A stretch of 64,000 nucleotides of DNA from Mycobacterium sp. MS1601 (lineage in GTDB: Bacteria > Actinomycetota > Actinomycetes > Mycobacteriales > Mycobacteriaceae). The notes below the pieces were generated by a model. That model searched no databases, had not been told where the DNA came from, and saw only the letters and a program-made list of their open reading frames with translations. This document shows, piece by piece, positions 34,404 through 41,725 of this stretch. Every line of letters starts with the position of its first letter. The first letter of the stretch is position 1. Location: assembly GCF_001984215.1 (NCBI RefSeq), contig NZ_CP019420.1:1612001-1676000 (forward strand). The letters run 5' to 3'. Made by a program: the position numbers and the translations under genes.

Positions 34404-35884
34404 CGGTCCACCCCGTCGATCAGCGTGGACTGCGCCACCGTGGCCCAGCGCGTCCGCAGCGCGGCGACATCGCGACCACTCTTGCGTGGTGTGGCGGCGC
34501 CCAGCACCGGCGGCTGCCAGCGTTTGGCCACATCGATCAGGGTGCCGACACCGCCGCCCGCCAACACGGCCGCCGCCTGGACACATGCGCCGCGGGCGGT
34601 GGCCTCGTCGGCGTCGAGGGTGATGACTTCTTCGCCGGACAGGTCCGCCAGCAGTTGGCGGGTGGCCTTGGAGCGGGCGCCACCACCGACGGCGGTGATG
34701 CCGCTGGAGAATTCGACGCCCCCGGCCCGGAGATGATCGCGCCCGCTGAGCAGGGAGAGCAGCGGCCCTTCGACAAAGGCGCGGGCCAGTTCTTCGCGGC
34801 TGGTGTGCGAGGTGAGGTCGACGAAAGCACCATGTGCGTCAGGGCGATTGGGCTTGCGCTCACCGTCGAAGAACGGCACCAGCACCGGCCCCTGGGTATC
34901 GCCGGCGGCGAGCGCCAGCTGTTCGAGGCCGGCCAGGTCGGTGCCGAGCAGACGCGCGGCGAGGTCACCGACGCGGGCGGCGTTGAGCGTGCTGACCAGA
35001 GGCAGGAAACCGCCGGTCAGGTCCGCAACACCGTCGATCATCCCGGTCGGGTCGAACACCGGGGTTCGCGAGGACGTGGCGACGACGCCCGAGGTGCCGA
35101 TGCCGAAGTACTGGTCACCGTCGGTGAGCCCGAGGCCCAGGTAGCCGGCGTGCTGGTCGCCGCCTCCCGGTGCCACCACCACACCCTCGGGGAGGCCGAG
35201 TTCGGCGGCGGCGGCCGGGCGCACGGTGCCCGCGATGTCGGTGGGGCCGAGCACTGTCGGCAACTTGGGCGCCCAATCACGGTCGCCTGCAGCCAAATCC
35301 AGGTATTCGGTGATCCACTGGCCGTTGCCCGCGTCGAAGTAGCCGGTACCGGAGGCCTCCGAGCGATCGGTCACCCGCTCACCGGTCAGCCAGTACGTCA
35401 GGTAGTCGTGCGGAAGCAGGATGGTGGCGATGCGGTCCATCAGTTCCGGCTCGTGCTCGGCCACCCAGGCCAGTTTGGCGATGGTGAACGCGGCCGTGGG
35501 TACCGAACCGATGCGCTGCACCCAGTTCGCGGCGCCGATGCGCTCGGTCAGCTTTGCCAGATTCGGAGCACCGGTGGTGTCGTTCCACAGCTTGGCCGCC
35601 CGCAACGGCTGGCCTGCGGCGTCCAGAAGCACCAGGCCGTGGCACTGCGCGGCCACCGAGATCGCGCGCACCACAACCGGTTCGGCACACCCGGCCAGCG
35701 CGGCTCTGGTGGCCGCGATGAATGCCGCAACCCAATCGAGTGGGTGCTGTTCACTGCTCGGCGGGAAGGCGGGGGGATGCGGCGCGGACCCGGCGCTGTA
35801 GAGCCGCCCGGTGTCCGCGTCGCGCACCTCGACCTTGCACGACTGCGTGGACGAATCCACGCCCAGGACAACAGAAGACGTCAT
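34400..35884 (-). CDS. xylB: FGGY carbohydrate kinase, xylulokinase-like
   Basis: 494 residues. ATP/substrate motifs of FGGY kinases: 'VLGVDSSTQSCKVEVRDADT', 'QCHGLVLLDAAGQPLRAAKL', 'RIATILLPHDYLTYWLTGER', 'VVAPGGGDQHAGYLGLG' and 'GGGARSKATRQLLADLSGEE'. Most similar to xylulokinase, which makes D-xylulose 5-phosphate for the pentose phosphate pathway. The symbol is tentative because erythrulose, ribulose and related ketose kinases share the fold. Confidence 0.85.
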   Translation of the reverse strand: MTSSVVLGVDSSTQSCKVEVRDADTGRLYSAGSAPHPPAFPPSSEQHPLDWVAAFIAATRAALAGCAEPVVVRAISVAAQCHGLVLLDAAGQPLRAAKLWNDTTGAPNLAKLTERIGAANWVQRIGSVPTAAFTIAKLAWVAEHEPELMDRIATILLPHDYLTYWLTGERVTDRSEASGTGYFDAGNGQWITEYLDLAAGDRDWAPKLPTVLGPTDIAGTVRPAAAAELGLPEGVVVAPGGGDQHAGYLGLGLTDGDQYFGIGTSGVVATSSRTPVFDPTGMIDGVADLTGGFLPLVSTLNAARVGDLAARLLGTDLAGLEQLALAAGDTQGPVLVPFFDGERKPNRPDAHGAFVDLTSHTSREELARAFVEGPLLSLLSGRDHLRAGGVEFSSGITAVGGGARSKATRQLLADLSGEEVITLDADEATARGACVQAAAVLAGGGVGTLIDVAKRWQPPVLGAATPRKSGRDVAALRTRWATVAQSTLIDGVDR

Positions 35885-36519
35885 ACCCGCACCACCGGCG
35901 CGGACTCGTCCCCCGGCTGCACCCCGCGGTGTCCGACACCGCCTGCGGGGTGGCTCTCGACGACATCGGCCAGGGTGTGGCCGCGCATGGCCATGGTGAC
36001 CACGGACAGCGCATCACCCCAGGCACCGACGGCCAGAGTGCTGGCCATCGCGATCATGTCACCGGGGTCGGCGTCCGGCGGAGTGGCGGGCAGCGCGGCC
36101 ACCGTGGTGGCGGCCAGCGCGAACGGCGACTCGGGGTTCTCGGTGAGGGCCACGACGTCGATACCGCGCTGCACGAACTTCGCGGTCAGGTTGGTGAGTT
36201 CACTGGATCGGCCGGTTTTGGAGATGGCGAGCACCAGATCGGAGGCGGTGACAGCACCCATCCCGCCGTGCAGGGCGTCCATGGCGGGCAGATACACCGA
36301 GGGCGTTCCGCACACCGACAGCAGGTGCGCCAGACGCTCGGCCATGATGCCCGAGGTGCCCGACCCGGTGGTGACGATCTTGCCGGGGGTGGCCACCACC
36401 CGGCGAGCCACCTCGGCGACTCCTGCTTCCACGGCGCCCACGAGCGCCGACAGCGCCCGGGACTCCCGGGACAGCACATCACCGGCCAACGCGGCCAGCT
36501 CTGTGTCGTCCATGCTCAT
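35881..36519 (-). CDS. SIS-domain sugar-phosphate isomerase (KpsF/GutQ-like)
   Basis: 212 residues, one SIS domain: 'GKIVTTGSGTSGIMAERLAH', 'PSVYLPAMDALHGGMGAVTA', 'DLVLAISKTGRSSELTNLTA'. It matches arabinose-5-phosphate isomerases without the CBS tail. The likely role is an aldose-ketose phosphate isomerisation beside the kinase and epimerase. ATG 36519 is preceded by GGAGAG. It is the first gene of the ten-gene minus-strand operon and faces the regulator across a 164-bp control region. Confidence 0.8.
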   Translation of the reverse strand: MSMDDTELAALAGDVLSRESRALSALVGAVEAGVAEVARRVVATPGKIVTTGSGTSGIMAERLAHLLSVCGTPSVYLPAMDALHGGMGAVTASDLVLAISKTGRSSELTNLTAKFVQRGIDVVALTENPESPFALAATTVAALPATPPDADPGDMIAMASTLAVGAWGDALSVVTMAMRGHTLADVVESHPAGGVGHRGVQPGDESAPVVRV

Positions 36520-36539
36520 TTGATCTCTCCGATACTCAG

Positions 36540-36561
36540 ATGATCTTGTGATCCAGATCAT
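36540..36561. promoter_or_regulatory. inverted repeat ATGATCT-N8-AGATCAT
   Basis: Seven-base perfect arms at 36540-36546 and 36555-36561, just upstream of the SIS gene start (36519). Possibly a -10-proximal operator for the polyol operon. Confidence 0.45.
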
Positions 36562-36571
36562 GCAGGGCCTA

Positions 36572-36605
36572 TGCTCATATGTCAATACGCCTGCACATAT
36601 GAGCA
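36572..36605. promoter_or_regulatory. strong operator: TGCTCATATGT-N12-ACATATGAGCA
   Basis: Perfect 11-bp inverted arms (36572-36582 and 36595-36605) with a 12-nt spacer. Each arm contains the palindrome CATATG. It sits midway between the divergent operon and regulator gene and is the likely SorC-family binding site. Confidence 0.75.
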
Positions 36606-36683
36606 GAGCGGTGGGATATGCGTCAATTTCGCGGCTTACACTGCGTCGATTGAGCTCAATGAGAATCTCCGAGGAGGGCATCG

Positions 36684-37607
36684 ATGGGGCCGGATGAGCT
36701 GTTCCAACGTGCCGTCATCGCGCGTCGCTACTACCTCGAAGGCCGGACTCGCATCCAGATCGCCGAGGAGTTCGGCATCTCCCGCTTCAAGGTGGCCCGC
36801 GAACTCGATGAGGCACTGGCCTCCGGGATGGTCCAGATCACCATCCACAACCCCGGCTCCATCGACGTCGAGCTGTCCACCGAGCTGCAGCGGCGGTTCA
36901 ACCTCCGTCACGCCTATGTGGTGCTGACCGACGAGAACAGCCCGGCCGAACGGGTGGACGCCGTCGCCAAGGCCACAGCCCAACTGCTGCAGTCGATCCT
37001 GCGCCCCGAAGACGTCATCGGCGTCGACTGCGGACGCACCCTGACCAAGATCGCCGACCACATCACCGCGCTGCCCCGCGCCGACGTCGTGCAACTGACC
37101 GGCATGGCAGGCACCCTCACCTCCAACGGGGTCGACCTGGTACGCCGCATCACCGAGATCAGCGGCGGACGATCCTGGCCCATGTACGCACCGCTGGTGG
37201 TCTCCGACGCGCGCACCGCCGAAAGCCTCACCGGCACGCAGCAGATCCAGGAGACCCTGGCCCGGCACAACAAGGTGACCTGCGCCGTCGTCTCCGTCGG
37301 CGCCTGGTATCCCGGCGCCTCTCAGGTCTATGAGCTGCTGACCCCGGAGGAAACAACCGAACTCGGTCAGGCCGGGGTGTGCGCCGAGACCTGCGCGCTG
37401 CTGCTGGACTCCGACGGCGTGCGGGTTTCCGGCCTCGACGAACGCCGGATGGGCGTCGACGAGGCAATCCTGCGCTCGATCCCCACTGTCATCGCCTTGG
37501 CGACAGGCTCGTCCAAGATCGCCGCCACCCGATCGGTCCTGATGTCCGGACTGATCAAATCGTTGGTCACCGACGCCGAAATCGCCTCCGCGGTGCTGGC
37601 ATCATGA
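36684..37607 (+). CDS. SorC/DeoR-type sugar-binding transcriptional regulator
   Basis: 307 residues. N-terminal helix-turn-helix 'RRYYLEGRTRIQIAEEFGIS' and 'RFKVARELDEALASGMVQIT', then a C-terminal sugar-phosphate-binding domain ('VIGVDCGRTLTKIADHITAL', 'GVCAETCALLLDSDGVRVSG', 'VIALATGSSKIAATRSVLMS') of the SorC/CggR type. Such proteins sense phosphorylated sugars. Divergent from the polyol operon with a strong inverted repeat between them, and followed 40 bp later by an SDR. Start ATG 36684 has GAGGAGG upstream. Confidence 0.9.
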   Translation: MGPDELFQRAVIARRYYLEGRTRIQIAEEFGISRFKVARELDEALASGMVQITIHNPGSIDVELSTELQRRFNLRHAYVVLTDENSPAERVDAVAKATAQLLQSILRPEDVIGVDCGRTLTKIADHITALPRADVVQLTGMAGTLTSNGVDLVRRITEISGGRSWPMYAPLVVSDARTAESLTGTQQIQETLARHNKVTCAVVSVGAWYPGASQVYELLTPEETTELGQAGVCAETCALLLDSDGVRVSGLDERRMGVDEAILRSIPTVIALATGSSKIAATRSVLMSGLIKSLVTDAEIASAVLAS

Positions 37608-37647
37608 CCGTCGAAAACCGCCGCAGAAACAACAGATTGGTGCAGCT

Positions 37648-38385
37648 ATGTCACGGCAGTCCGTAGACCTCGATTTCCGCCTCGATGGCCGCGTGGCCCT
37701 CGTCACCGGTGGAGCCTCGGGAATCGGCGCCGCCATCGCCTCCGCCCTGGCCGCCAAAGGCGCCACCATCGCCGTCGCCGACCTGGGCGACCCGACCGAT
37801 GGCAGCCGCGGATTCCATTGCAATGTCGCCGATCCCGCATCGGTGGCGCAGACCGTCGACGCGGTGATCGAGGCGTTCGGCAAGATCGACATCCTGGTCA
37901 ACAGCGCGGGCATCGCCCGACTGGCCCCGGCCGAGGAACTCTCACAGAAATTCTGGGACGACACCATCGCCGTCAACCTCAGCGGCACATTCCAGATGAG
38001 CCAGGCCGTCGGTAAGCACATGCTCGCCGCCGGCCGCGGGGTCATCATCAACATGGCCTCGCAGGCCGCCACCGTCGCCATCGACGAGCACGTCGCATAC
38101 TGCGCGTCCAAGTTCGGCGTCGTCGGTATCACGAAAGTCCTTGCCGCAGAATGGGCCGGGCGTGGAGTGCGGGTCAACAGCATCTCCCCCACCGTCGTGC
38201 TGACCGACCTGGGCATCAAGGCGTGGGACAACCCCAAAGGTGACGCGCTGAAGAAGCTGATTCCGACCGGCCGGTTCGCCTACCCGGACGAGATCGCCGC
38301 CGCGGCGGTGTATCTCGCATCGGACGCGGCCGGCATGGTCAACGGTGCCGACCTCGTGATCGACGGCGGGTACACCATCACATAG
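37648..38385 (+). CDS. short-chain dehydrogenase, tetritol/polyol dehydrogenase-like
   Basis: 245 residues: 'VALVTGGASGIGAAIASALA', 'IDILVNSAGIARLAPAEELS', Ser in 'INMASQAATVAIDEHVAY', Tyr/Lys in 'AYCASKFGVVG'. The N-terminus 'MSRQSVDLDFRLDGRVALVT' reminds me of the D-threitol dehydrogenase described in M. smegmatis, but this is memory, not a search. It is co-directional with the SorC regulator and likely part of the same regulon, adding another stereochemical specificity. Confidence 0.87.
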   Translation: MSRQSVDLDFRLDGRVALVTGGASGIGAAIASALAAKGATIAVADLGDPTDGSRGFHCNVADPASVAQTVDAVIEAFGKIDILVNSAGIARLAPAEELSQKFWDDTIAVNLSGTFQMSQAVGKHMLAAGRGVIINMASQAATVAIDEHVAYCASKFGVVGITKVLAAEWAGRGVRVNSISPTVVLTDLGIKAWDNPKGDALKKLIPTGRFAYPDEIAAAAVYLASDAAGMVNGADLVIDGGYTIT

Positions 38386-38402
38386 GTGGGTACTCGGACC
38401 AG

Positions 38403-38531
38403 ATGAAAAAAGAGAATGCTGAAAACGACGTGATCAGCGATCCGGGCAAGGGCGCTGACGACCGCACCGACTGGGCCGACGAAGGTGGCGCCACACCGGA
38501 AGGGCCGGCCACCGACCCCGACGACGCCTGA
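38403..38531 (+). CDS. small acidic protein, 42 aa
   Basis: ATG 38403 to TGA 38531, 17 bp after the SDR stop. The product has a lysine start (MKKE) followed by a very acidic, proline/glycine-rich body ('DPGKGADDRTDWADEGGATP') ending in 'ATDPDDA'. It has no membrane segment and is predicted disordered. No family is recognised. The 3' part and stop are duplicated in tandem just downstream, and a strong hairpin follows. It could be a small conserved mycobacterial protein of unknown role. Confidence 0.5.
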   Translation: MKKENAENDVISDPGKGADDRTDWADEGGATPEGPATDPDDA

Positions 38532-38578
38532 CCCTCAAACCGGAAGGGCAGGCCACCGACCCCGACGACGCCTGACCC
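38495..38578. repeat. 44-bp tandem duplication over the small-ORF 3' end
   Basis: Positions 38495-38534 and 38539-38578 are identical except for one base, offset by 44 bp. The copy includes the last codons and the TGA of the 42-aa ORF, so the second copy is untranslated. Confidence 0.85.
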
Positions 38579-38581
38579 CAT

Positions 38582-38636
38582 GACGAAATCAGTGGCCGCC
38601 CTGAACTCCGGGGCGGCCACTGGGGGTTATTTCGTC
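38582..38636. terminator. bidirectional terminator hairpin
   Basis: Inner arms AGTGGCCGCC (38591-38600) and GGCGGCCACT (38612-38621) are perfect; outer arms GACGAAAT (38582-38589) and ATTTCGTC (38629-38636) extend the stem. It is T/A-rich on the outer side and lies between convergent genes. Confidence 0.85.
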
Positions 38637-38643
38637 TGTGGAG

Positions 38644-38925
38644 TCAGCCGTGGGGGGCTTCCTTGATCATCGTGTCCTCGTTGCCCACGATCTGGCAGTA
38701 GCCCTGGGCAGCCACACGGGTGGCCGTGATCTCCAGGTTCGACGGGTCGGTACCGTTCTCGTCCTTGAGCATCTTGCTCACCGACTCGTTCTGGTCCTTC
38801 TCCTCGGCGGTGAGGAAGTCCTTGCACTTGGTGTCCCCACCCTGGTTGATCACCCCGCCCGAACAACCGCTGAGCAGAGCTACCGCGGCCAATCCTGATG
38901 CCGCGAACATCACCAAGCGCACCAT
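38644..38925 (-). CDS. small secreted lipoprotein
   Basis: 93 residues. Signal peptide with lipobox LSGC (Cys near 21). The mature part has two further cysteines, one in 'DTKCKDFLTAEEKDQNESVS' and one in 'QGYCQIVGNED', which could form a disulfide. The layout recalls HdeA-like small mycobacterial lipoproteins, but this is only an impression. ATG 38925 has GGGAGG 7 nt upstream; the GTG at 38931 would be too close. Confidence 0.75.
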   Translation of the reverse strand: MVRLVMFAASGLAAVALLSGCSGGVINQGGDTKCKDFLTAEEKDQNESVSKMLKDENGTDPSNLEITATRVAAQGYCQIVGNEDTMIKEAPHG

Positions 38926-38942
38926 GTGCACACCTCCCGAGT

Positions 38943-38975
38943 CGTGTTACGGCCCCTTTAATTGCCGTAAACACG
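38943..38975. promoter_or_regulatory. hairpin/operator upstream of the small lipoprotein
   Basis: CGTGTTACGGC (38943-38953) and GCCGTAAACACG (38964-38975) are inverted with one bulged base and a 10-nt AT-rich loop. It lies 18-50 bp upstream of the lipoprotein start on the minus strand. It may be an operator or a 5'-UTR hairpin. Nothing else is seen in 38976-39162. Confidence 0.4.
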
Positions 38976-39162
38976 CGGGGTCAAACCTGTGAATCGTGGA
39001 CTGTGATGAGCCCGTGACGTCAGTAGCCCCGCGATTGCCATGTGCGCTGGTGGCGGTGATCAGACGGAATTGCCCGACATCGAGCTTTCAGAACTACTAC
39101 AGGCTTGTGGCAGGGAACCTCGCCGAAGGTGATGGCAGCGCAACGGACGCCACCGACGAACT

Positions 39163-39239
39163 TGGTGGCCAGGGCCGGGATCGAACCGGCGACCTTCCGC
39201 TTTTCAGGCGGACGCTCGTACCAACTGAGCTACCTGGCC
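39163..39239 (-). tRNA. tRNA-Phe (GAA)
   Basis: Complete cloverleaf with acceptor GGCCAGG/CCTGGCC and T-loop GTTCGAT. The anticodon loop is CTGAAAA, giving anticodon GAA. The 3' CCA is encoded (39163-39165). It is the third of three minus-strand tRNAs, after Glu and Asp. Confidence 0.95.
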
Positions 39240-39274
39240 GGAAGGCAACCGAAATGCCTCACGTCGCAAACTTG

Positions 39275-39348
39275 CGACCCTGACGGGACTCGAACCCGCG
39301 ACCTCCGCCGTGACAGGGCGGCGCGCTAACCAACTGCGCCACAGGGCC
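39275..39348 (-). tRNA. tRNA-Asp (GTC)
   Basis: Acceptor GGCCCTG/CAGGGTC with one G-U pair, T-loop GTTCGAG, anticodon loop CTGTCAC giving GTC. CCA is not encoded. Middle gene of the Glu-Asp-Phe cluster. Confidence 0.95.
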
Positions 39349-39394
39349 TTGCTTACCTGCGTGTACTGCTTGCTCCGACGTTACCGCCGACGCG

Positions 39395-39467
39395 TACCCC
39401 CAACGGGATTCGAACCCGTGCTACCGCCGTGAAAGGGCGGCGTCCTAGGCCACTAGACGATGGGGGC
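39395..39467 (-). tRNA. tRNA-Glu (TTC)
   Basis: Acceptor GCCCCCA/TGGGGGT, T-loop GTTCGAA, anticodon loop CTTTCAC giving TTC. First gene of the minus-strand tRNA cluster; a TAAGCT -10-like box lies at 39522-39527 on the minus strand. CCA is not encoded. Confidence 0.95.
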
Positions 39468-39596
39468 CTAAATCCGAATCTCTCCGGGGCCTCACGACGC
39501 TTTCGCGTTGGGAGCTTCGATAGCTTAGGGCACAGATCGCCAAATCCTCAAACTCGCTGTCTGGAGACGTTGTTCAGAGCACCCGCGGGCACCCGC

Positions 39597-39602
39597 TATC
39601 CT
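39597..39602 (+). promoter_or_regulatory. -10 box of tRNA-Lys
   Basis: TATCCT ending 10 nt before the mature 5' end of tRNA-Lys, with TTGTTC further upstream. It lies in the 145-bp divergent region between tRNA-Glu and tRNA-Lys. Confidence 0.5.
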
Positions 39603-39612
39603 GTGACATCGC

Positions 39613-39685
39613 GCCCCTATAGCTCAGTTGGTAGAGCTACGGACTTTTAATCCGCAGGTCCCAGGTTCGAGCCCTGGTGGGGGCA
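39613..39685 (+). tRNA. tRNA-Lys (TTT)
   Basis: Acceptor GCCCCTA/TGGGGGC, D-arm AGCTCAGTTGGTAGAGC, anticodon loop CTTTTAA giving TTT, T-loop GTTCGAG. Divergent from the Glu-Asp-Phe cluster. The next, convergent gene's stop codon begins one base after the discriminator base. Confidence 0.95.
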
Positions 39686-39686
39686 C

Positions 39687-41201
39687 TCAGCATCTCAGGT
39701 CGGCCGGCGGTTGCACCCGGTCGACGAAGAACGCGATCAGCGGACCGTCGATGCACTCCACGCCGGTGAACGCGACCGTGTGCTGCTCTCCGTCGTAGGT
39801 GATCAAGGGCGCGCCCAGCTGTGCCGCCACGTCCACCCCGTTCTGATACGGGGTGGCCGGGTCACCGGTGGTGGACACGACGACGACCTTTCCCGGGCCG
39901 GGTGAAACCGGCGGCTTGGCCTCCGATGCGGGTTTCACCGGCCAGAACACACAGTCCGGCCGGGGCGCGAATCCCGTGAACTGTCCGTAGCTGTCGAAGG
40001 GCGAGAGTTCGCGTGCCTGACGGTTGACGTCCGCCCACACCGCGGGGTCCGGCGAGTACGTGTCGTCCACACAGTGCACGGCGCTGATCACGTCCTCCAC
40101 ATTCGGGTACCGCCCCTCGGGATCGCGACCCAGGTAGGTGTCGGCCATGTCCAACAGAACGTCGGCATCGGCGCCGTCACGCAGTGCGGTCAGCCCCTCA
40201 GTCAGCGCCGCCCATTCCTCGGTGCTGTACATCGCCGCGCCGGTGGCCAGCAGCGCATCCGCGTAGCTCAATCCGCGCGGATCCGCAGTGGGCGCCGGTG
40301 CCGCCACCAAGGGATCGACCAACTCCCTGTACCGCGTGACGGTCAGCGCCGGGTCCGTGCCCAGCGGGCAGTCGAGCGCCTGTGTGCAATCAGCCGCGTA
40401 CGCCTCGAAAGCCTGCTGCATCGCGGCCGCGTCGTTGAGTGTGTCCTCGATGACTGACTCCCCCTGTTCCACCACCCCATCCAGCATCATGGCGCGCACA
40501 CGCTCCGGGAACTGGTCGGCGTAGGCGGTCCCCAGCCGGGTGCCGTACGAGTATCCGAAGAAGTTGATCTGCTCCTCGCCCAGAGCCGCGCGAACCGCGT
40601 CCATGTCGCGCGCCGTGTTCTCGGTGCTCATCCCGGCGAGGAAGGGAGCTCCCATCTGGTCCAGGCAGCGCTGGGCGTACTGGCGACTCAGCTCCTCGAT
40701 GCGAGCAACGCCGGCCGGGCTGTAGTCCACCTGCGGATCACGCCGCCTGGCGTCCACGTCCGCGTCTGTGTCACACCGCAGCGCCGGAGTGGAGTACCCG
40801 ATACCCCGGGGGTCGATGGCGACCAGATCGAAGCGTTCACCGATCTCGGTTTCCCCGAGTATGACGGCGAACCGGGTCATCACATCGATTGCCGAGTCTC
40901 CTGGCCCACCGGGATTGGAGATCAGCGTCCCGATCCGCTCGCCGGTGGCCGGAATTCGCATCACAGCCAGATTGGCCTGTGGGGCTTGAGGATTGGCGGC
41001 ATCACTCCAGTCGACCGGCACAGAGACAGTGGTGCACTCCGCGGTGGGCACATCCGCGGTGTCAACCCAGTCGTCGCAGGGGCCCCAGGGCAGCGCAGCC
41101 GCCGGCTCGGCGTGTGCAGGCCCTGCCCAAACCAGCGGCAGCACCACCGCCAGCGCACTCGCCATTACCGTTACCGTCCGCACACCCGACCGCCCTGACA
41201 T
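39687..41201 (-). CDS. secreted alpha/beta hydrolase with TAP C-terminal domain
   Basis: 504 residues with an N-terminal signal peptide cleaved near 'GPAHAEPAA'. Hydrolase motifs: oxyanion 'ISNPGGPGDSAIDVM', 'IDPRGIGYSTPALRCD', nucleophile elbow 'FGYSYGTRLG', Asp in 'VSTTGDPATPYQNGV', His in 'YDGEQHTVAF'. It belongs to the SlpD/E-like tripeptidyl aminopeptidase family, as do Rv2223c, Rv2224c and Rv2672. It acts at the cell envelope. Its stop abuts tRNA-Lys with one base between, so read-through would enter the tRNA antisense. Confidence 0.88.
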   Translation of the reverse strand: MSGRSGVRTVTVMASALAVVLPLVWAGPAHAEPAAALPWGPCDDWVDTADVPTAECTTVSVPVDWSDAANPQAPQANLAVMRIPATGERIGTLISNPGGPGDSAIDVMTRFAVILGETEIGERFDLVAIDPRGIGYSTPALRCDTDADVDARRRDPQVDYSPAGVARIEELSRQYAQRCLDQMGAPFLAGMSTENTARDMDAVRAALGEEQINFFGYSYGTRLGTAYADQFPERVRAMMLDGVVEQGESVIEDTLNDAAAMQQAFEAYAADCTQALDCPLGTDPALTVTRYRELVDPLVAAPAPTADPRGLSYADALLATGAAMYSTEEWAALTEGLTALRDGADADVLLDMADTYLGRDPEGRYPNVEDVISAVHCVDDTYSPDPAVWADVNRQARELSPFDSYGQFTGFAPRPDCVFWPVKPASEAKPPVSPGPGKVVVVSTTGDPATPYQNGVDVAAQLGAPLITYDGEQHTVAFTGVECIDGPLIAFFVDRVQPPADLRC

Positions 41202-41327
41202 GCGGTCATGCTGTCACAGAGACACCCCAGTAACAGCAGACACACTGACGGCGATACTCACCTCGAACGAATCTGCCCGGGCCGCTAGGGTCATGGGCAG
41301 TCTGCCGCCGACGACCGAGGAGCCTTG

Positions 41328-41681
41328 ATGTTCAGCCGCCTGACCACCGCCTCGGCGATCGTCGCTGCCGCCTTGGGCAGCACGCTGGCTCTGAGCACAG
41401 GCACCGCGACCGCCTCACCCGCGCAGGACGAGCAGTTCGCCAACATCCTCACTCAGCTCGACATCCCTCATGAGTCCCCCGAGCAGGCGGCGACACTGGG
41501 CAACCACATCTGCCGACTGCTCGCCGAGAACGGTGCCGCAGGCCCCAACCCGGTGCCGGTGGTGCGCGGGGTCGTCACCACCCTCACCAACGGTGGCCTC
41601 GAGAAGGGCCAAGCCGTGCAGGTGATGCGTGCGTCGGCGGCCATCTACTGCCCGCAGTTCGGCTCCGTCATGGGTCGGTAG
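41328..41681 (+). CDS. DUF732-domain secreted protein
   Basis: 117 residues with a signal peptide ending near 'TATASPAQDEQFAN'. DUF732 features are the helical stretch 'FANILTQLDIPHESPEQAAT' and two cysteines ('HICRLL', 'IYCPQF') that likely form the conserved disulfide. Mycobacteria have many such small exported proteins of unknown function. ATG 41328 is preferred over TTG 41325. Confidence 0.85.
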   Translation: MFSRLTTASAIVAAALGSTLALSTGTATASPAQDEQFANILTQLDIPHESPEQAATLGNHICRLLAENGAAGPNPVPVVRGVVTTLTNGGLEKGQAVQVMRASAAIYCPQFGSVMGR

Positions 41682-41725
41682 CCCAGCTGGACAACCGGCT
41701 GATCCACGGGGACAACCTCGACATC

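Noticed and set aside
34369..36523. Long plus-strand frames over kinase and SIS genes
   Set aside because: Shadows of FGGY and SIS genes with complete motifs on the minus strand.
39163..39685. tRNA cluster as an integration site
   Set aside because: No integrase nearby and no direct repeat of a tRNA 3' end in the window.
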